From: Melioribacter roseus
GTDB lineage: Bacteria; Bacteroidota; Ignavibacteria; Ignavibacteriales; Melioribacteraceae
Reading direction: 5' to 3'
Assembly: GCA_020724265.1 (NCBI GenBank)
Contig: DYHH01000008.1
Location: 1-64,000 of the forward strand
Length of the DNA: 64,000 nt
The notes below the pieces were generated by a model. The model had not been told where the DNA came from and made no database searches. It saw only the letters and a program-made list of their open reading frames with translations. Below, in pieces: positions 35,901-44,938 of the stretch. Position 1 is the stretch's first letter; each line of letters begins with the position of its first letter. Made by a program: the position numbers and the translations under genes.

Positions 35901-36167
35901 ACCATGAGTATCCCAGCCCGCTTTTCTATTTACATGGAAACCTTTTAATGTTTTGTATCTGCAAACAAGGTCTTTCAGTACACGTGCCATTACATGATGA
36001 ATACCGGGTCTTCCGTTTGCCGTAGGAGGTCCTTCATAAAAAGTAAATGGATTGTTTTCATCTCGAGTTGAGATAGATTTTTCAAAGATTTGATTTTCTT
36101 TCCAGAATTTTAAAATTTCTTCTTCAATTTTGGGATATGAAATATTTCCTTCGTACTGCTTGAACAT
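32997..36167 (-). CDS. ileS: Isoleucyl-tRNA synthetase (type 2, eukaryote-like)
   Basis: A 1056-residue class I synthetase. The HIGH-equivalent motif is PTANGRPGIHHV (about 48-59) and KMSKSKGN is near 605. The CP1 editing domain lies between (about 190-390; VWTTTPWTLISN is the threonine-rich editing loop). The length, the GRPGIHH form of the first motif and the C-terminal region without the Zn-finger of E. coli IleS point to the type 2 enzyme, a class known for low mupirocin sensitivity. It follows the membrane/coiled-coil gene by 28 bases. The operon position upstream of dksA-like, lspA and rluD matches Bacillus. Confidence 0.96.
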   Translation of the reverse strand: MFKQYEGNISYPKIEEEILKFWKENQIFEKSISTRDENNPFTFYEGPPTANGRPGIHHVMARVLKDLVCRYKTLKGFHVNRKAGWDTHGLPVEIEVEKSLGIKSKSEIPVYGVDKYNAACRESVFTYLDLWEKMTTRMGYWVNLDDAYVTCTNNYIESVWWALKTLFDKGLIYKDYKIVPQDPKAETPLSSHELALGYRETKDPSVYVVLKLKESELTREGDTYFLVWTTTPWTLISNVGLAVGPDIDYVKIKTDDAYLILAKERLEVIRNEYEIISEYKGKKLAGQEYEQLFNYVKYDKKACYVVEADFVSTEDGSGIVHIAPAFGADDYEISKKYDLPFAQPVDRGGRFTSEVSDFSGQFVKDADEGIIKLLRERGQLYKKETIVHSYPFSWRFDNVPIIYYARESWFIRTTQIAGRMVELNKTIGWHPPEVGSGRFGNWLEENKDWALSRDRFWATPLPIWVSEDGDMFAVGSIVELKEGFIERDGKKINVTELKDEEIDLHRPFVDEVKFEKNGKLFTRTPELIDVWFDSGAMPFAQYHYPFENKEWFEKNFPADFICEGIDQTRGWFYTMHAIATMLFDNVAYKNLIVNELILDKNGMKMSKSKGNTVDPFELFDKYGADATRWYLVTTSPPWKPTLFDEEGIVEVQRKFFGTLLNTYSFFALYANIDKFDFSEEIIPYEKRPEIDRWIISKLGSLVKEYESFMENYEVTKAAREVSEFSIDQLSNWYVRRSRRRFWKSEMNENKLSAYQTLYECLATVVKLASPFAPFLTEEIYQNLNKTTSNEKYESVHLVEFPNIEYHDELLEQKMDIAQRVVYLTRSMRAKNNLKVRQPLKKIIVSVNASQREAVEQMKEVILEEVNIKELQVLEDDSGIVNKSAKANFKSLGPKYGKLMKNLAAEIAKFGKEDIAKLENDKELEINIDGSGVKLTLDDVDIISTEIEGWLVESEEGVTVGIDTELTDDLIAEGYAREFVNRVQNMRKDADFDVIDKIRIFYESDEKFIKYIIQFSDYITRETLANELISGISENGFSENWDIGDYKCKISIVKAKE

Positions 36168-36195
36168 TTTTTTACCGTAGTTTTGAGTTAGTGTT

Positions 36196-36807
36196 TTAAT
36201 CTGCTTCGTATTTTTTAATTAATTCTTTTTCTGTTTTTAAAAATTCTTTAAGCTGGAGCTCAATTTCTTTCTTACGATTAATCAATTCCAGAGATTCTCT
36301 TTCTGCTCCTACCAACATAGCATCGGCTTTAGATTTTGCTTCGCGGATTATTATTCCAGCTTCTCTTTCAGCATCTTCGGCAATTTTTCTATTTAATTGC
36401 GTTTGATGTTTAAGTTGTTCTATTTCTTTCTGAACAGCTAAAAGTTCGGCAACTGCTAATCCGAAAATCCCCATTACCCCCAACATAATATTGCGGAGAG
36501 AAAAGAGAATGAAGTTTTCAGTCAAGTATTCATTGATACCGAAGTAACCTCTAAAGAAGGTAACTAAGAAAACACTCATAATAGAGGTGGCAACAATAAC
36601 AGCGAAAACGAGCTTTCCGCCGTAACGCCATCCGAGTGTTTTGTCAATAATCCAACCGCAAGAAAACGCAAAAATAGAAAGAATAAACCACACGGCAAAA
36701 TTTAAAATTTCACCGGTAAACAACTTCGGACTAAGAAAGTTTGAGCTGAACATTATCAGTCCTAACAATACCACTGTTGCATAAGGCAGATTAATTTTAT
36801 TTATCAT
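36196..36807 (-). CDS. Membrane protein with C-terminal coiled coil, unknown function
   Basis: A 203-residue protein. Four hydrophobic helices occupy about residues 7-135 (ATVVLLGLIMFSSNF, ILNFAVWFILSIFAFSCGWI, LVFAVIVATSIMSVFLVTFF, LGVMGIFGLAVAELLAV), followed by a cytosolic coiled coil of about 70 residues (QLNRKIAEDAEREAGIIIRE). The tail has an Ala/Glu-rich heptad pattern also seen in the DivIVA-family protein encoded two genes away, so an interaction is conceivable; that is inference. It overlaps the PNP start by four bases. No known family was recognised. Confidence 0.6.
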   Translation of the reverse strand: MINKINLPYATVVLLGLIMFSSNFLSPKLFTGEILNFAVWFILSIFAFSCGWIIDKTLGWRYGGKLVFAVIVATSIMSVFLVTFFRGYFGINEYLTENFILFSLRNIMLGVMGIFGLAVAELLAVQKEIEQLKHQTQLNRKIAEDAEREAGIIIREAKSKADAMLVGAERESLELINRKKEIELQLKEFLKTEKELIKKYEAD

Positions 36808-37625
36808 AACTGTTTTATAACTTCCTTCATTATTATTGTCATTTTTGGTTCAGCTTGCATTGCCGTTGCAATAATATCTTCAACTTTAGCCGGGACAAGT
36901 GAATCCGGAAAGCATTCATCTGTTATTATACTAAAACCTAATACGCGGATTCCCATATGGTTTGCAATAATATTTTCGGGAATGGTGGACATGCCCACAA
37001 CGTCAGCACCAATACCTCTCAAGAAACGATATTCTGCCTTGGTTTCAAGATTAGGCCCCGGAACTGCAACATAAACACCTTTTTGAACTTTGATTTTATT
37101 TTCGAGTGCTACTTTTTCGGCAAGGTCAATTAATTTCAAATCATAAGGTTCACTCATATCGGGGAATCTTGGTCCAAGTTCATCTTCATTCGGACCAATT
37201 AAAGGGTTATCTCCTAATAGGTTGATATGATCAACCATCAGCATAACATCCCCTTTTTTATACAGTGGATTCATTCCGCCGCATGCATTGGAAACAAGAA
37301 GTGTTTTAACCCCCAGGAATTTCATTACTCTAACCGGGTATGTAATTTGCTTCATCGAATATCCTTCGTAGTAATGAAAACGACCTTGCATAGCCACTAT
37401 TTTTTTATTACCAATTGTTCCGAATATCAATCTACCATGATGTGATTCAACCGTAGATAATGGGAAATGCGGTAAGTCAGCATAATCTATTTCATGTTCA
37501 ATGTTAATTTCGTTTACAAGTCCTCCTAATCCGGTTCCTAATATAATTCCAATTTCAAACTCGTCTGTTGTTTTTTGACGAATAACACTCAAAGTCTCAT
37601 TGATCATATCAATAAGTTTACTCAT
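36804..37625 (-). CDS. Purine-nucleoside phosphorylase (trimeric, inosine/guanosine type)
   Basis: A 273-residue enzyme that phosphorolyses purine nucleosides to base and ribose-1-phosphate. Family marks: GIILGTGLGGLV near 28 (phosphate loop), LPHFPLSTVESHHGRL (His about 65), MQGRFHYYEGYS, the base-site VSNACGGMN near 117, GVYVAVPGPNLETKAEYRFL with the Glu of the purine site, and GADVVGMSTIPE. This matches the PunA/PNP2 class rather than hexameric DeoD. It overlaps both neighbours (divIVA-like and the membrane gene) by four bases. It is an insertion relative to the Bacillus gene order. Confidence 0.92.
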   Translation of the reverse strand: MSKLIDMINETLSVIRQKTTDEFEIGIILGTGLGGLVNEINIEHEIDYADLPHFPLSTVESHHGRLIFGTIGNKKIVAMQGRFHYYEGYSMKQITYPVRVMKFLGVKTLLVSNACGGMNPLYKKGDVMLMVDHINLLGDNPLIGPNEDELGPRFPDMSEPYDLKLIDLAEKVALENKIKVQKGVYVAVPGPNLETKAEYRFLRGIGADVVGMSTIPENIIANHMGIRVLGFSIITDECFPDSLVPAKVEDIIATAMQAEPKMTIIMKEVIKQL

Positions 37626-38167
37626 AACAGTTTCTCCAATATTTCGTCTGCATTTATTTTTGAATCGAGATCTTTTTTAGCTGATGTAAAATCAATCTCA
37701 TGGTTTTCGTCAACTATTCTTTCTTTAAAACTAATTTCTATTAAACTTGATTGTGTTTCAACCATAGCTTTTAATTTGGCTACTAATAAATTCTTCTCTT
37801 CTCTCAATTTTAATACGGCATCACGAATTTCATTAGCTTTTTCTTTTGCTTCTTCTATAATCTGCGATGCTTTTAGTTCAGATTCTTTTATTAATAGAGC
37901 AGTTTGTTTTCTTGCCGATTCAACTGCTTTCGTTGATGATTCCTGTGCCGATAATAAAGTGGTTTGAAGATTCTTTTCGATTCGCTGGTACTGTTCAATG
38001 CGTGAATTCATTTTTTCAATTTCGGAAGTCAATTTAGAATTTTCATTTTGAATTCTTTCTACTTCATCGGAGAGTTTTTCGAGGTATGCTTTTACTTCAT
38101 CTTTATCAAAACCTCTAACTGCCCGGCTGAATTCTTGATTCTTAATACTGAATGGTGTGAATTTCAT
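37622..38167 (-). CDS. DivIVA-domain protein
   Basis: A 181-residue protein. The N-terminus MKFTPFSIKNQEFSRAVRGFDKDEVKAYL is the DivIVA signature: an N-terminal membrane-sensing turn and the RGFDxxEVxxFL motif. A coiled coil follows to about residue 150 (EKLSDEVERIQNENSKLTSE). In Gram-positive bacteria DivIVA marks curved membranes at poles and septa; its role in a diderm of this group is not established. It sits between yggS and PNP with four-base overlaps on both sides, and upstream of ileS as in Bacillus. Confidence 0.88.
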   Translation of the reverse strand: MKFTPFSIKNQEFSRAVRGFDKDEVKAYLEKLSDEVERIQNENSKLTSEIEKMNSRIEQYQRIEKNLQTTLLSAQESSTKAVESARKQTALLIKESELKASQIIEEAKEKANEIRDAVLKLREEKNLLVAKLKAMVETQSSLIEISFKERIVDENHEIDFTSAKKDLDSKINADEILEKLL

Positions 38168-38865
38168 TGTTCATTCCATTTTTGTGAATAATCACGTTCA
38201 CCGAATATTGCGGTTCCAATACGAATTATTGTTGAACCTTCTTCAATTGCTATATCAAAATCATTTGTCATTCCCATAGAAAGCTCGGAATATTGAAAAC
38301 CAGAACTGTTAAGGTCATCTTTCCATCGGCGGAGTTGAATAAAGCACTCTCTTATAATTTTTTTATCATCGGTATATGGAGCCATTGTCATCAAGCCTAA
38401 AGCTTTCACGTTGGGTAATTCTTCTGCAGCAAAAGCCAGCAACTTAAGTTCATCAAAACTTTTCAATCCATACTTATTTGATTCATCGGAAGTATTAACT
38501 TCAAATAATATTTTCTGAATTTTATTTTCTGAAGCTGCTCGTTTATTTATCTCATCCAAAACTTTTTGTGAATCTACCGAGTGAATAAGTTCGGCGGCTT
38601 TAACGGCATATTTAACTTTGTTGGTTTGTAAATGCCCTATAAAATGCCAAATCAGTCCTTCAGACTTGGCTTCAAACTTATCACGTAACTCTTGAGCTTT
38701 GTTCTCTCCAAAATTAATTATACCGAATTTAAGTACCTCTTCGATTGCGGAAATAGGATTATTCTTAGATACCGCAACGATTGTAATTTCATCGGATTTT
38801 CGATTGCAATTTTTGCAAATTTCGTCAACTTTTTGACGTAATCTATTAAGATTTTCTCGAATCAT
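38164..38865 (-). CDS. YggS-family pyridoxal-phosphate homeostasis protein
   Basis: A 233-residue PLP-binding TIM-barrel protein (YggS/YlmE/PROSC). The PLP Lys is in ITIVAVSKNNP at about residue 34; FGENKAQEL, WHFIGHLQTNK and HSVDSQKVLDEI are the family's conserved blocks, and the phosphate-binding end SMGMTNDFDIAIEEGSTIIRIGTAIFG closes the barrel. It has no known catalysis and balances PLP pools. It is the first gene of the long minus-strand operon and has a sigma70-like promoter candidate upstream. Confidence 0.95.
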   Translation of the reverse strand: MIRENLNRLRQKVDEICKNCNRKSDEITIVAVSKNNPISAIEEVLKFGIINFGENKAQELRDKFEAKSEGLIWHFIGHLQTNKVKYAVKAAELIHSVDSQKVLDEINKRAASENKIQKILFEVNTSDESNKYGLKSFDELKLLAFAAEELPNVKALGLMTMAPYTDDKKIIRECFIQLRRWKDDLNSSGFQYSELSMGMTNDFDIAIEEGSTIIRIGTAIFGERDYSQKWNEQ

Positions 38866-38885
38866 CTCATCTAATTAAGATTGAG

Positions 38886-38914
38886 AATCTATCAGTTTTG
38901 TGAGGAAAAGTCAA
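38886..38914 (-). promoter_or_regulatory. Candidate sigma70-type promoter for the yggS-divIVA-ileS operon
   Basis: On the minus strand TTGACT (38914-38909) and TAGATT (38891-38886) are separated by 17 bases, a good match to -35/-10 boxes, ending about 20 bases before the yggS start. The 183-base spacer to nrdJ carries this element and an inverted repeat near nrdJ. Confidence 0.4.
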
Positions 38915-38980
38915 CGAAAATTAAAAATAAAAATGCCTTTATATTGAACTCAAAAACGAAATGATTATTCGGTGAGTAAA

Positions 38981-39033
38981 GAGTAACCTTCGAGGAAATA
39001 GTACTCAAAAAGAATACGCAAACCCCGAAGGTT
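38981..39033. repeat. Interleaved inverted repeats just after the nrdJ stop codon
   Basis: AACCTTCG at 38985-38992 pairs with CGAAGGTT at 39026-39033, and GAGTA at 38981-38985 pairs with TACTC at 39002-39006. The two pairings overlap, so they are alternatives or could form a pseudoknot. There is no T-run, so an intrinsic terminator is not clear. It lies 16 bases past the end of nrdJ. Confidence 0.35.
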
Positions 39034-39048
39034 AAATTTATAATTTAA

Positions 39049-42000
39049 TTAACTGCATCCGGTTGTGGAACCGCAGGTAGTACATTTTAAGCAAGTTCCA
39101 TTACGAACCATTGTCATACTTCCGCATTCGGGACAAATATCACCCGTGTAACCGCGTTCTTTTGCTTTAACCATCTGTGTATGCATTGCAAATACTTTGC
39201 TTCTTTCAGAACGACCGTTTCCATTGGTTCCGGGATTATCCTGGCTGTTATTATCATCATATTTGTATGATGTAGGATCAAGTTCTATCATTCTTTCACT
39301 GATTACTTCTTCACTTTCAAAGTCATCAGAATCGGGATGAACTTTATTTTTTGCTTTTTGCTGAATTTCTTCTTCGTCCACATGAGCAAGATCATTTCTG
39401 CCAAGATATGTTACGGCAAGTTCTCTGAATATATAATCAATAACCGAAGTTGACATTTTAATTCTTTCGTTACCGGTAACAACACCACTGGGTTCAAATC
39501 GCGTAAATACAAATGCATCTACAAACTCTTCCAAGGGAACTCCATGTTGAAGACCGAGAGAAATAGCTATTGCAAAATTATTCAGCAGACTTCTAAATGC
39601 GGCACCTTCTTTGTGCATGTCGATAAAAATTTCACCTATTTGACCGTTTTCATATTCACCGGTTCTAATATAAACCGTGTTACCGTTAATTTTTGCTTTT
39701 TGAGTATATCCGGTTCTACGGTCCGGTAATCTTCTTCTCTTAGCAATGTACCGATGAATAATTCTCTCGGCGACTTTAACAATATCATTATCTTCTTTGT
39801 CTTCGATGATTTCTTCTATCTCTTCAGCAGACATGGAACTTAAAGGCTGCGAAAGTTTTGATCCGTCTCTATACAGTGCATTTGCTTTAAGACCTAACCG
39901 CCATGACTCTAGGTAAGCCGATTTAATGTCTTCGATTGTAGCATCGTTCGGTAAATTTATTGTTTTTGATATTGCGCCTGAAATAAAAGGTTGTGCGGCA
40001 GCCATCATTCTTATATGTGCTTCGGGTTGAATATACCGAGTACCTTTACGACCGCATTTATTTGCACAATCAAATACGGGGTAATGTTCATTACTTAAAT
40101 ATGGTGCACCTTCAATCGTCATCGTACCGCATACGTAATCGTTAGCTGCAGCAATTTCTTCTTTTGTGAAGCCCAACGCTTTCAATAAATCGAAATCAAA
40201 ATCATTTATTTGTTCTTTTGAAAGCCCAAGCTTCTCAATTAAAAAGTTTTCACCGACAGTAAACTTGTTAAATGCAAAACCGATTTCAAAAACCGAGGGA
40301 AGCATACTTTCAATTTTTTTAAGAACTTCTTCCGTAAATCCTTTTGCCTTAAGCGTTTCTTTGTTAATATGAGGGCAGCCGGTTAAAGTACCTGCCCCTT
40401 TTGCATATTTTACAATCTCTTTAATTTGTTCATCTGTGTATTCAAGTTTTTTAAGAGCTGGTGGAATTGATTGATTGATAATCTTAAAATATCCGCCTCC
40501 TGCTAATTTCTTAAATTTCACTAAGGCAAAATCAGGTTCGATACCTGTGGTATCACAATCCATTACTAACCCTATTGTTCCTGTAGGAGCAATAACCGTA
40601 ACTTGAGCATTTCTGTAACCATATTTTGTACCGAGTTCCACCGCTCTATCCGATTCTTCTCTTGCTGCTTCAAGTAAATCGGCAGGACAATATTTCGGAT
40701 TAATTCCATTCGGATAAATTGATAATCCCTCATATTCTTCTTTTGGAACATCGTAAGCTGCCCTTCTATGATTTCTAAGAACTCGCAGCATATAATCTTT
40801 GTTCTTTTTGAATTCCGGGAAAGCGCCTTGTTCCTTAGCCATTTCGGCAGAAGTTGCATAAGCACCCATATGCATAATTGCTGTTATAGCACCGCCAATT
40901 GCATAGGCTTGTTCGCTATCGTATGGTATTCCTTGTCTCATTAAAAGCGAACCTAAATTTGCAAAACCTAATCCGAGAGTTCTGAAGTCATAGCTTAATT
41001 GTGCAATTTCCTTGCTCGGATATTGAGCCATCAAAACACTAATTTCCAAAACAATAGTCCAAAGTCTGACGGCATGTTTGAAACCGTCAATATCAAACTT
41101 ATGTTCGGTATCGCTATAGAATCTTACAAGATTTAAAGATGCAAGATTACATGCCGTATCATCAAGAAACATGTATTCACTACAAGGATTAGATGCTCGT
41201 ATTTCACCGTTAGCAGGGCATGTATGCCATTCATTTATAGTTGTATGATATTGAAGACCCGGATCAGCACACGACCATGCAGAGAATGCTATATCATCCC
41301 ATAGTTTGGAAGCTTTAACAGCTTTGAAAGGTTTTGGAACTCTTTTTTCTTTTCTTGCTTTTTCTAATTCAACCCGCCAGTATAAACTCCAATCGCTATC
41401 ACTTATTACAGCATGCATAAAATCATTTGTTACACGAATCGAGTTATTAGAATTTTGCCCGGATACGGTTGCATATGCTTCCGAATTCCAGTCAGTATCG
41501 TATGTTGGGAATTCAATTGATTTAAAACCAAGTTTGGCAAGATGAATAACCCGTTCAACATAGTTTTCAGGAACATTGTTTTTACGTGCTTCTATTACGG
41601 CTTCTCTTAATCTGCTATTTGTTTTCTTGTTGAATCTATCATTTTCAGGATGTTCAGCATAACATGCTTTCATAATTTTATTGAGATGGTAGCCGCATGC
41701 TTTTGAACCTGCGACTAATGCGGCAACTTTCTGCTCTTCAATTACTTTCCAATTAATATATTCCTCAATATCAGGATGATCAATATCGAGAGTTACCATT
41801 TTTGCTGCTCGTCTTGTAGTTCCGCCTGATTTAATTGCTCCGGCAGATCTATCACCAATTTTTAAGAATGACATTAAACCGGAAGATTTCCCACCGCCGC
41901 TTAGCGGTTCGTCGGCACCTCTTAAATTTGAAAAGTTACTTCCAGTTCCCGAACCATATTTAAATAACCTTGCTTCTCGAACCCATAGATCCATAATACC

Positions 42001-42636
42001 GCCTTCGTTAACTAAATCATCAGAGACGGATTGAATAAAGCAAGCATGCGGTTGAGGGTGTGTATATGCGTCTTCGGATTTTGTAAGTTTACCTGTTTGA
42101 TAATCGACGTAATAATGCCCTTGCGCAGGACCGTTAATGCCATAAGCCCAGTTTAAACCCGTATTAAACCATTGCGGACTGTTAGGTGCACAGTATTGCA
42201 TAGCAAGCATATATTTCATTTCATCAAAAAATGCTAAAGCGTCTTCTTCCGTATCAAAATAATTTGCCTTCCATCCCCAGTATGTCCAGGTTCCGGCTAA
42301 ACGATGAAATACTTGTCTTGAGTCGGTCTCAGATGAATATCTTTCTTTCTCCGGTAATTCTTCCAATCTTTTCGTATCTGCAACCGAAGATTGAAGCCAT
42401 TTGGGAACGTTGTCTTCTTTTACTTTTTTGAGGAGTTTCGGAACACCTGCTTTTCTAAAATACTTTTGTGCAATAACGTCGGTAGCTACTTGTGACCATT
42501 GCTTAGGAATAACAACATCTTCCATTTTGAAAACCACAGAACCATCCGGATTTTTAATCTCCGATGTTCTTTTAACGAATTCTATTTTATCGAATGGATC
42601 ACTACCGGCGGTGGTAAACTTACGGGTTATTTTCAT
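39049..42636 (-). CDS. nrdJ: Adenosylcobalamin-dependent (class II) ribonucleotide reductase
   Basis: A 1195-residue class II enzyme that reduces ribonucleotides with B12 radical chemistry, so it needs no NrdB partner. Visible marks: [10 protein letters not shown] and [13 protein letters not shown] near 155-240, [22 protein letters not shown] near 488-510 (catalytic/radical loop with Cys), [32 protein letters not shown] (substrate and C-site; given in parts), then the TSCPD domain around 960-1080 and a C-terminal zinc-ribbon tail ([18 protein letters not shown]) ending in CGSTTGCS, whose cysteines re-reduce the site. A cobalamin riboswitch was sought upstream but not recognised. The gene is single and divergent from malQ. 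Confidence 0.96.
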   Translation of the reverse strand: MKITRKFTTAGSDPFDKIEFVKRTSEIKNPDGSVVFKMEDVVIPKQWSQVATDVIAQKYFRKAGVPKLLKKVKEDNVPKWLQSSVADTKRLEELPEKERYSSETDSRQVFHRLAGTWTYWGWKANYFDTEEDALAFFDEMKYMLAMQYCAPNSPQWFNTGLNWAYGINGPAQGHYYVDYQTGKLTKSEDAYTHPQPHACFIQSVSDDLVNEGGIMDLWVREARLFKYGSGTGSNFSNLRGADEPLSGGGKSSGLMSFLKIGDRSAGAIKSGGTTRRAAKMVTLDIDHPDIEEYINWKVIEEQKVAALVAGSKACGYHLNKIMKACYAEHPENDRFNKKTNSRLREAVIEARKNNVPENYVERVIHLAKLGFKSIEFPTYDTDWNSEAYATVSGQNSNNSIRVTNDFMHAVISDSDWSLYWRVELEKARKEKRVPKPFKAVKASKLWDDIAFSAWSCADPGLQYHTTINEWHTCPANGEIRASNPCSEYMFLDDTACNLASLNLVRFYSDTEHKFDIDGFKHAVRLWTIVLEISVLMAQYPSKEIAQLSYDFRTLGLGFANLGSLLMRQGIPYDSEQAYAIGGAITAIMHMGAYATSAEMAKEQGAFPEFKKNKDYMLRVLRNHRRAAYDVPKEEYEGLSIYPNGINPKYCPADLLEAAREESDRAVELGTKYGYRNAQVTVIAPTGTIGLVMDCDTTGIEPDFALVKFKKLAGGGYFKIINQSIPPALKKLEYTDEQIKEIVKYAKGAGTLTGCPHINKETLKAKGFTEEVLKKIESMLPSVFEIGFAFNKFTVGENFLIEKLGLSKEQINDFDFDLLKALGFTKEEIAAANDYVCGTMTIEGAPYLSNEHYPVFDCANKCGRKGTRYIQPEAHIRMMAAAQPFISGAISKTINLPNDATIEDIKSAYLESWRLGLKANALYRDGSKLSQPLSSMSAEEIEEIIEDKEDNDIVKVAERIIHRYIAKRRRLPDRRTGYTQKAKINGNTVYIRTGEYENGQIGEIFIDMHKEGAAFRSLLNNFAIAISLGLQHGVPLEEFVDAFVFTRFEPSGVVTGNERIKMSTSVIDYIFRELAVTYLGRNDLAHVDEEEIQQKAKNKVHPDSDDFESEEVISERMIELDPTSYKYDDNNSQDNPGTNGNGRSERSKVFAMHTQMVKAKERGYTGDICPECGSMTMVRNGTCLKCTTCGSTTGCS

Positions 42637-42915
42637 CTATTAAATCTCCCTTAAAACTTATTAACAATATTTATAAAAACTGATAAGGCTGTTTATCTTA
42701 TTTTACTTTTTGTTCGCCTCGATGGGGAAAGCAAATTAAGTATTATTTTTTTTTTAAGCAATCTCTTGTCAACGATTTAAAAAAATTAATATATCAGTGT
42801 ATCGAAATTGCTTGAAAAAGGGGTGGCAATATAGAAAAAAATTTTAAAAAAGTTTTTCGTCATTAGTAACTATAATTTTTATTTTCGTAGAACAAAAAAA
42901 TAAAAAGGAATACAT
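42637..42915. other. Divergent nrdJ/malQ spacer
   Basis: A 279-base A+T-rich spacer serving two divergent genes. On the minus strand TTGACA (42772-42767) could be a -35 box for nrdJ, but no good -10 lies at 17 bases (TAATAC only at 21). A ribosome binding site, AAAAGGAA, precedes malQ by six bases. No B12 box, NrdR box or RNA structure was recognised. Confidence 0.4.
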
Positions 42916-44436
42916 ATGGAATTAATTCGCTCAGCCGGAATATTATTACACCCTACTTCTCTTCCTTCACCTTATGGAATTGGTGATTTGGGGCACGATG
43001 CTTTTAAGTTTTTGGATTTTTTGAAAGATGCAGGACAAACATTATGGCAAGTCTTCCCTCTTGGTCCAACAGGATATGGAGATTCTCCATACCAGTGTTT
43101 CTCTGCTTTTGCCGGTAATCCTTTATTAATTAGTCCCGACTTATTGATTGAAGACAATCTTCTTCAAGAAGATGATGTAAGAGATAAAGGGTCTTTCAAT
43201 CCAACTTCAATCGATTTTGGTACAATTATAGAATGGAAAAAAGTTTTACTTCAAACAGCATACAAAAATTTTAAGAGAAGCAATAATAAATTTAAAAATG
43301 ATTTCGAGTCGTTTTGTTCTAATAATACTGAATGGCTGGACGATTTCGCTTTATTCATGGCTTGTAAAGAATATCATGGTGGAAAGGTTTGGTCACAATG
43401 GGAACGTGAAATAGCCTTCCGTGAAGGTGATGCCGTACAAAAATGGAATGATAAATTAAGTGATGACGTAGGATATTATAAGTTCGTTCAATTCATATTC
43501 AACAAACAATGGAAAGCTGTTGTTAGATACGCGCACTCGCACAATATAAAAGTAATCGGTGATATTCCGATTTTTATTGCGTATGATTCATCTGATTTAT
43601 GGGCGAACAAAAGTCAATTTACAGTAAATGATGAAGGTAAACTTGAAACAGTTGCCGGTGTTCCGCCGGATTATTTTAGTGAAACCGGGCAGTTATGGGG
43701 TAATCCTCTTTATAAATGGGATGTAATGGAAAAAGATAATTTTGCCTGGTGGACTCAACGCTTCTCTAAGATTTTTGAACTTGTTGATATTGCCAGGGTT
43801 GATCACTTTAGAGGATTTGAAGCTTATTACTCAATTCCCGGTGATGCGAAGACTGCAATGCACGGCGAGTGGATTAAAGCTCCGGGAGAAAAATTGTTTA
43901 ATGTGATAAGAGAAAAACTAGGTAAACTACCGATTATTGCGGAAGATTTGGGAATAATTACAAAAGAAGTTGAGGCACTTAGAGATAAATTTGAATTCCC
44001 CGGAATAAAAATTTTACAATTTGCTTTCGGTGAAGGAAATGAAGAAAAATTTCTTCCTCACAATCATGTAAGAAATTGCGTTGTACATACAGGTTCGCAT
44101 GATAATGATACGACAAGGGGTTTTTTCGAAAAGGAAAAAGAAATCGGCAGCGGAATTTATGAATGGGCACAAGAATATTTGAACTATTACGGTGATGATA
44201 TGTGTTTTGCATCTATCAAAGCAGCATATGCTTCCGTTTCAGACATGGTCATTATACCGATGCAAGATATATTTAATTTAGGAACCGAGGCACGAATGAA
44301 CTTCCCCGGTAAACTGGGAGGAAATTGGACCTGGAGATTTACATGGGATCAAATTAATGATGAGCTTGTAAAAACATATAAGCGAATGACTGAGATGTAT
44401 GAACGTCCGCCAAAGAAGAAAAAGGAAACTAATTAA
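42916..44436 (+). CDS. malQ: 4-alpha-glucanotransferase
   Basis: A 506-residue GH77 enzyme (amylomaltase/disproportionating enzyme) that transfers maltosyl units between alpha-1,4-glucans in the cytosol. Family marks: LHPTSLPSPYGIGDLG at 12-27, WQVFPLGPTGYGDSPYQ, GDIPIFIAYDSSDLWAN, GVPPDYFSETGQLWGNP (the 250s loop), the nucleophile Asp in IARVDHFRGFEAYY near 296, the acid/base Glu in IAEDLGIIT near 341, and HTGSHDNDTTRG near 393. The length is normal. It is followed after 5 bases by the TerB-like gene. Other glycogen genes are not in the window. Confidence 0.96.
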   Translation: MELIRSAGILLHPTSLPSPYGIGDLGHDAFKFLDFLKDAGQTLWQVFPLGPTGYGDSPYQCFSAFAGNPLLISPDLLIEDNLLQEDDVRDKGSFNPTSIDFGTIIEWKKVLLQTAYKNFKRSNNKFKNDFESFCSNNTEWLDDFALFMACKEYHGGKVWSQWEREIAFREGDAVQKWNDKLSDDVGYYKFVQFIFNKQWKAVVRYAHSHNIKVIGDIPIFIAYDSSDLWANKSQFTVNDEGKLETVAGVPPDYFSETGQLWGNPLYKWDVMEKDNFAWWTQRFSKIFELVDIARVDHFRGFEAYYSIPGDAKTAMHGEWIKAPGEKLFNVIREKLGKLPIIAEDLGIITKEVEALRDKFEFPGIKILQFAFGEGNEEKFLPHNHVRNCVVHTGSHDNDTTRGFFEKEKEIGSGIYEWAQEYLNYYGDDMCFASIKAAYASVSDMVIIPMQDIFNLGTEARMNFPGKLGGNWTWRFTWDQINDELVKTYKRMTEMYERPPKKKKETN

Positions 44437-44441
44437 GGTTA

Positions 44442-44930
44442 ATGATGTTACAATTTTTTAGAGAATTATTAAGTACTAATACTAATCAGGCAAATAACAA
44501 CCAACATTATTCTTCGGATTCTGTTTCTGAAAATACAGAAAGGAAAATACAATTAGCTACTTGCGCTTTATTTCTTGAAGTAGCTCATGCCGATGATAAT
44601 TTTGACCCTTCTGAGCAAAATATTTTAATATCCATTATGGCAAAAATGTTTGCTCTGAATGATGCAGAAGTAGATGAATTAATTAAGCAGTCTAATGAAA
44701 TTATCAGAGAAAGCGTTAGTCTTTATGAATTTACAGATGTGATTAACGAGCACTTCGATAAAGATGAGAGATATGAAATAATTAAGAACTTGTGGCGTTT
44801 AATTTTAGCAGATGAAAAAATTCACAAGTACGAAGAACATTTTATTAGAACAATAAGCAACAATTTTCATCTTGAGCACAAAGATATGATTGCCGCAAAG
44901 TTGGAAATCAAAGAAGAACTTGGTTTATAA
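44442..44930 (+). CDS. TerB-family (tellurite-resistance-like) helical protein
   Basis: A 162-residue protein whose residues about 30-155 form the TerB helical fold: TCALFLEVAHADDNFDPSEQNILISIM contains the AD.(D)G.(D)..E.. pattern, repeated in LWRLILADEKIHKYEEHFI. The acidic residues in these loops bind metal in TerB relatives. The family name does not imply tellurite resistance; no ter operon is present. It begins with two ATG codons in tandem (44442 and 44445), and it follows malQ by 5 bases, so the two are probably cotranscribed. It ends in a palindromic terminator-like element. Confidence 0.82.
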   Translation: MMLQFFRELLSTNTNQANNNQHYSSDSVSENTERKIQLATCALFLEVAHADDNFDPSEQNILISIMAKMFALNDAEVDELIKQSNEIIRESVSLYEFTDVINEHFDKDERYEIIKNLWRLILADEKIHKYEEHFIRTISNNFHLEHKDMIAAKLEIKEELGL

Positions 44931-44938
44931 TTATTGAG

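Noticed and set aside
42767-42772. TTGACA as a firm nrdJ promoter
   Set aside because: No good -10 element lies 16-18 bases further; TAATAC is at 21 bases. Only mentioned under the spacer.
42637-42915. Cobalamin riboswitch upstream of the B12-dependent reductase
   Set aside because: I looked for the B12 box and the long structured leader on the minus strand. The spacer is A+T-rich and shows neither.
44442-44930. Tellurite-resistance locus
   Set aside because: Only a single TerB-fold gene is present, next to malQ. None of terC, terD or terZ is nearby, so resistance is not supported.
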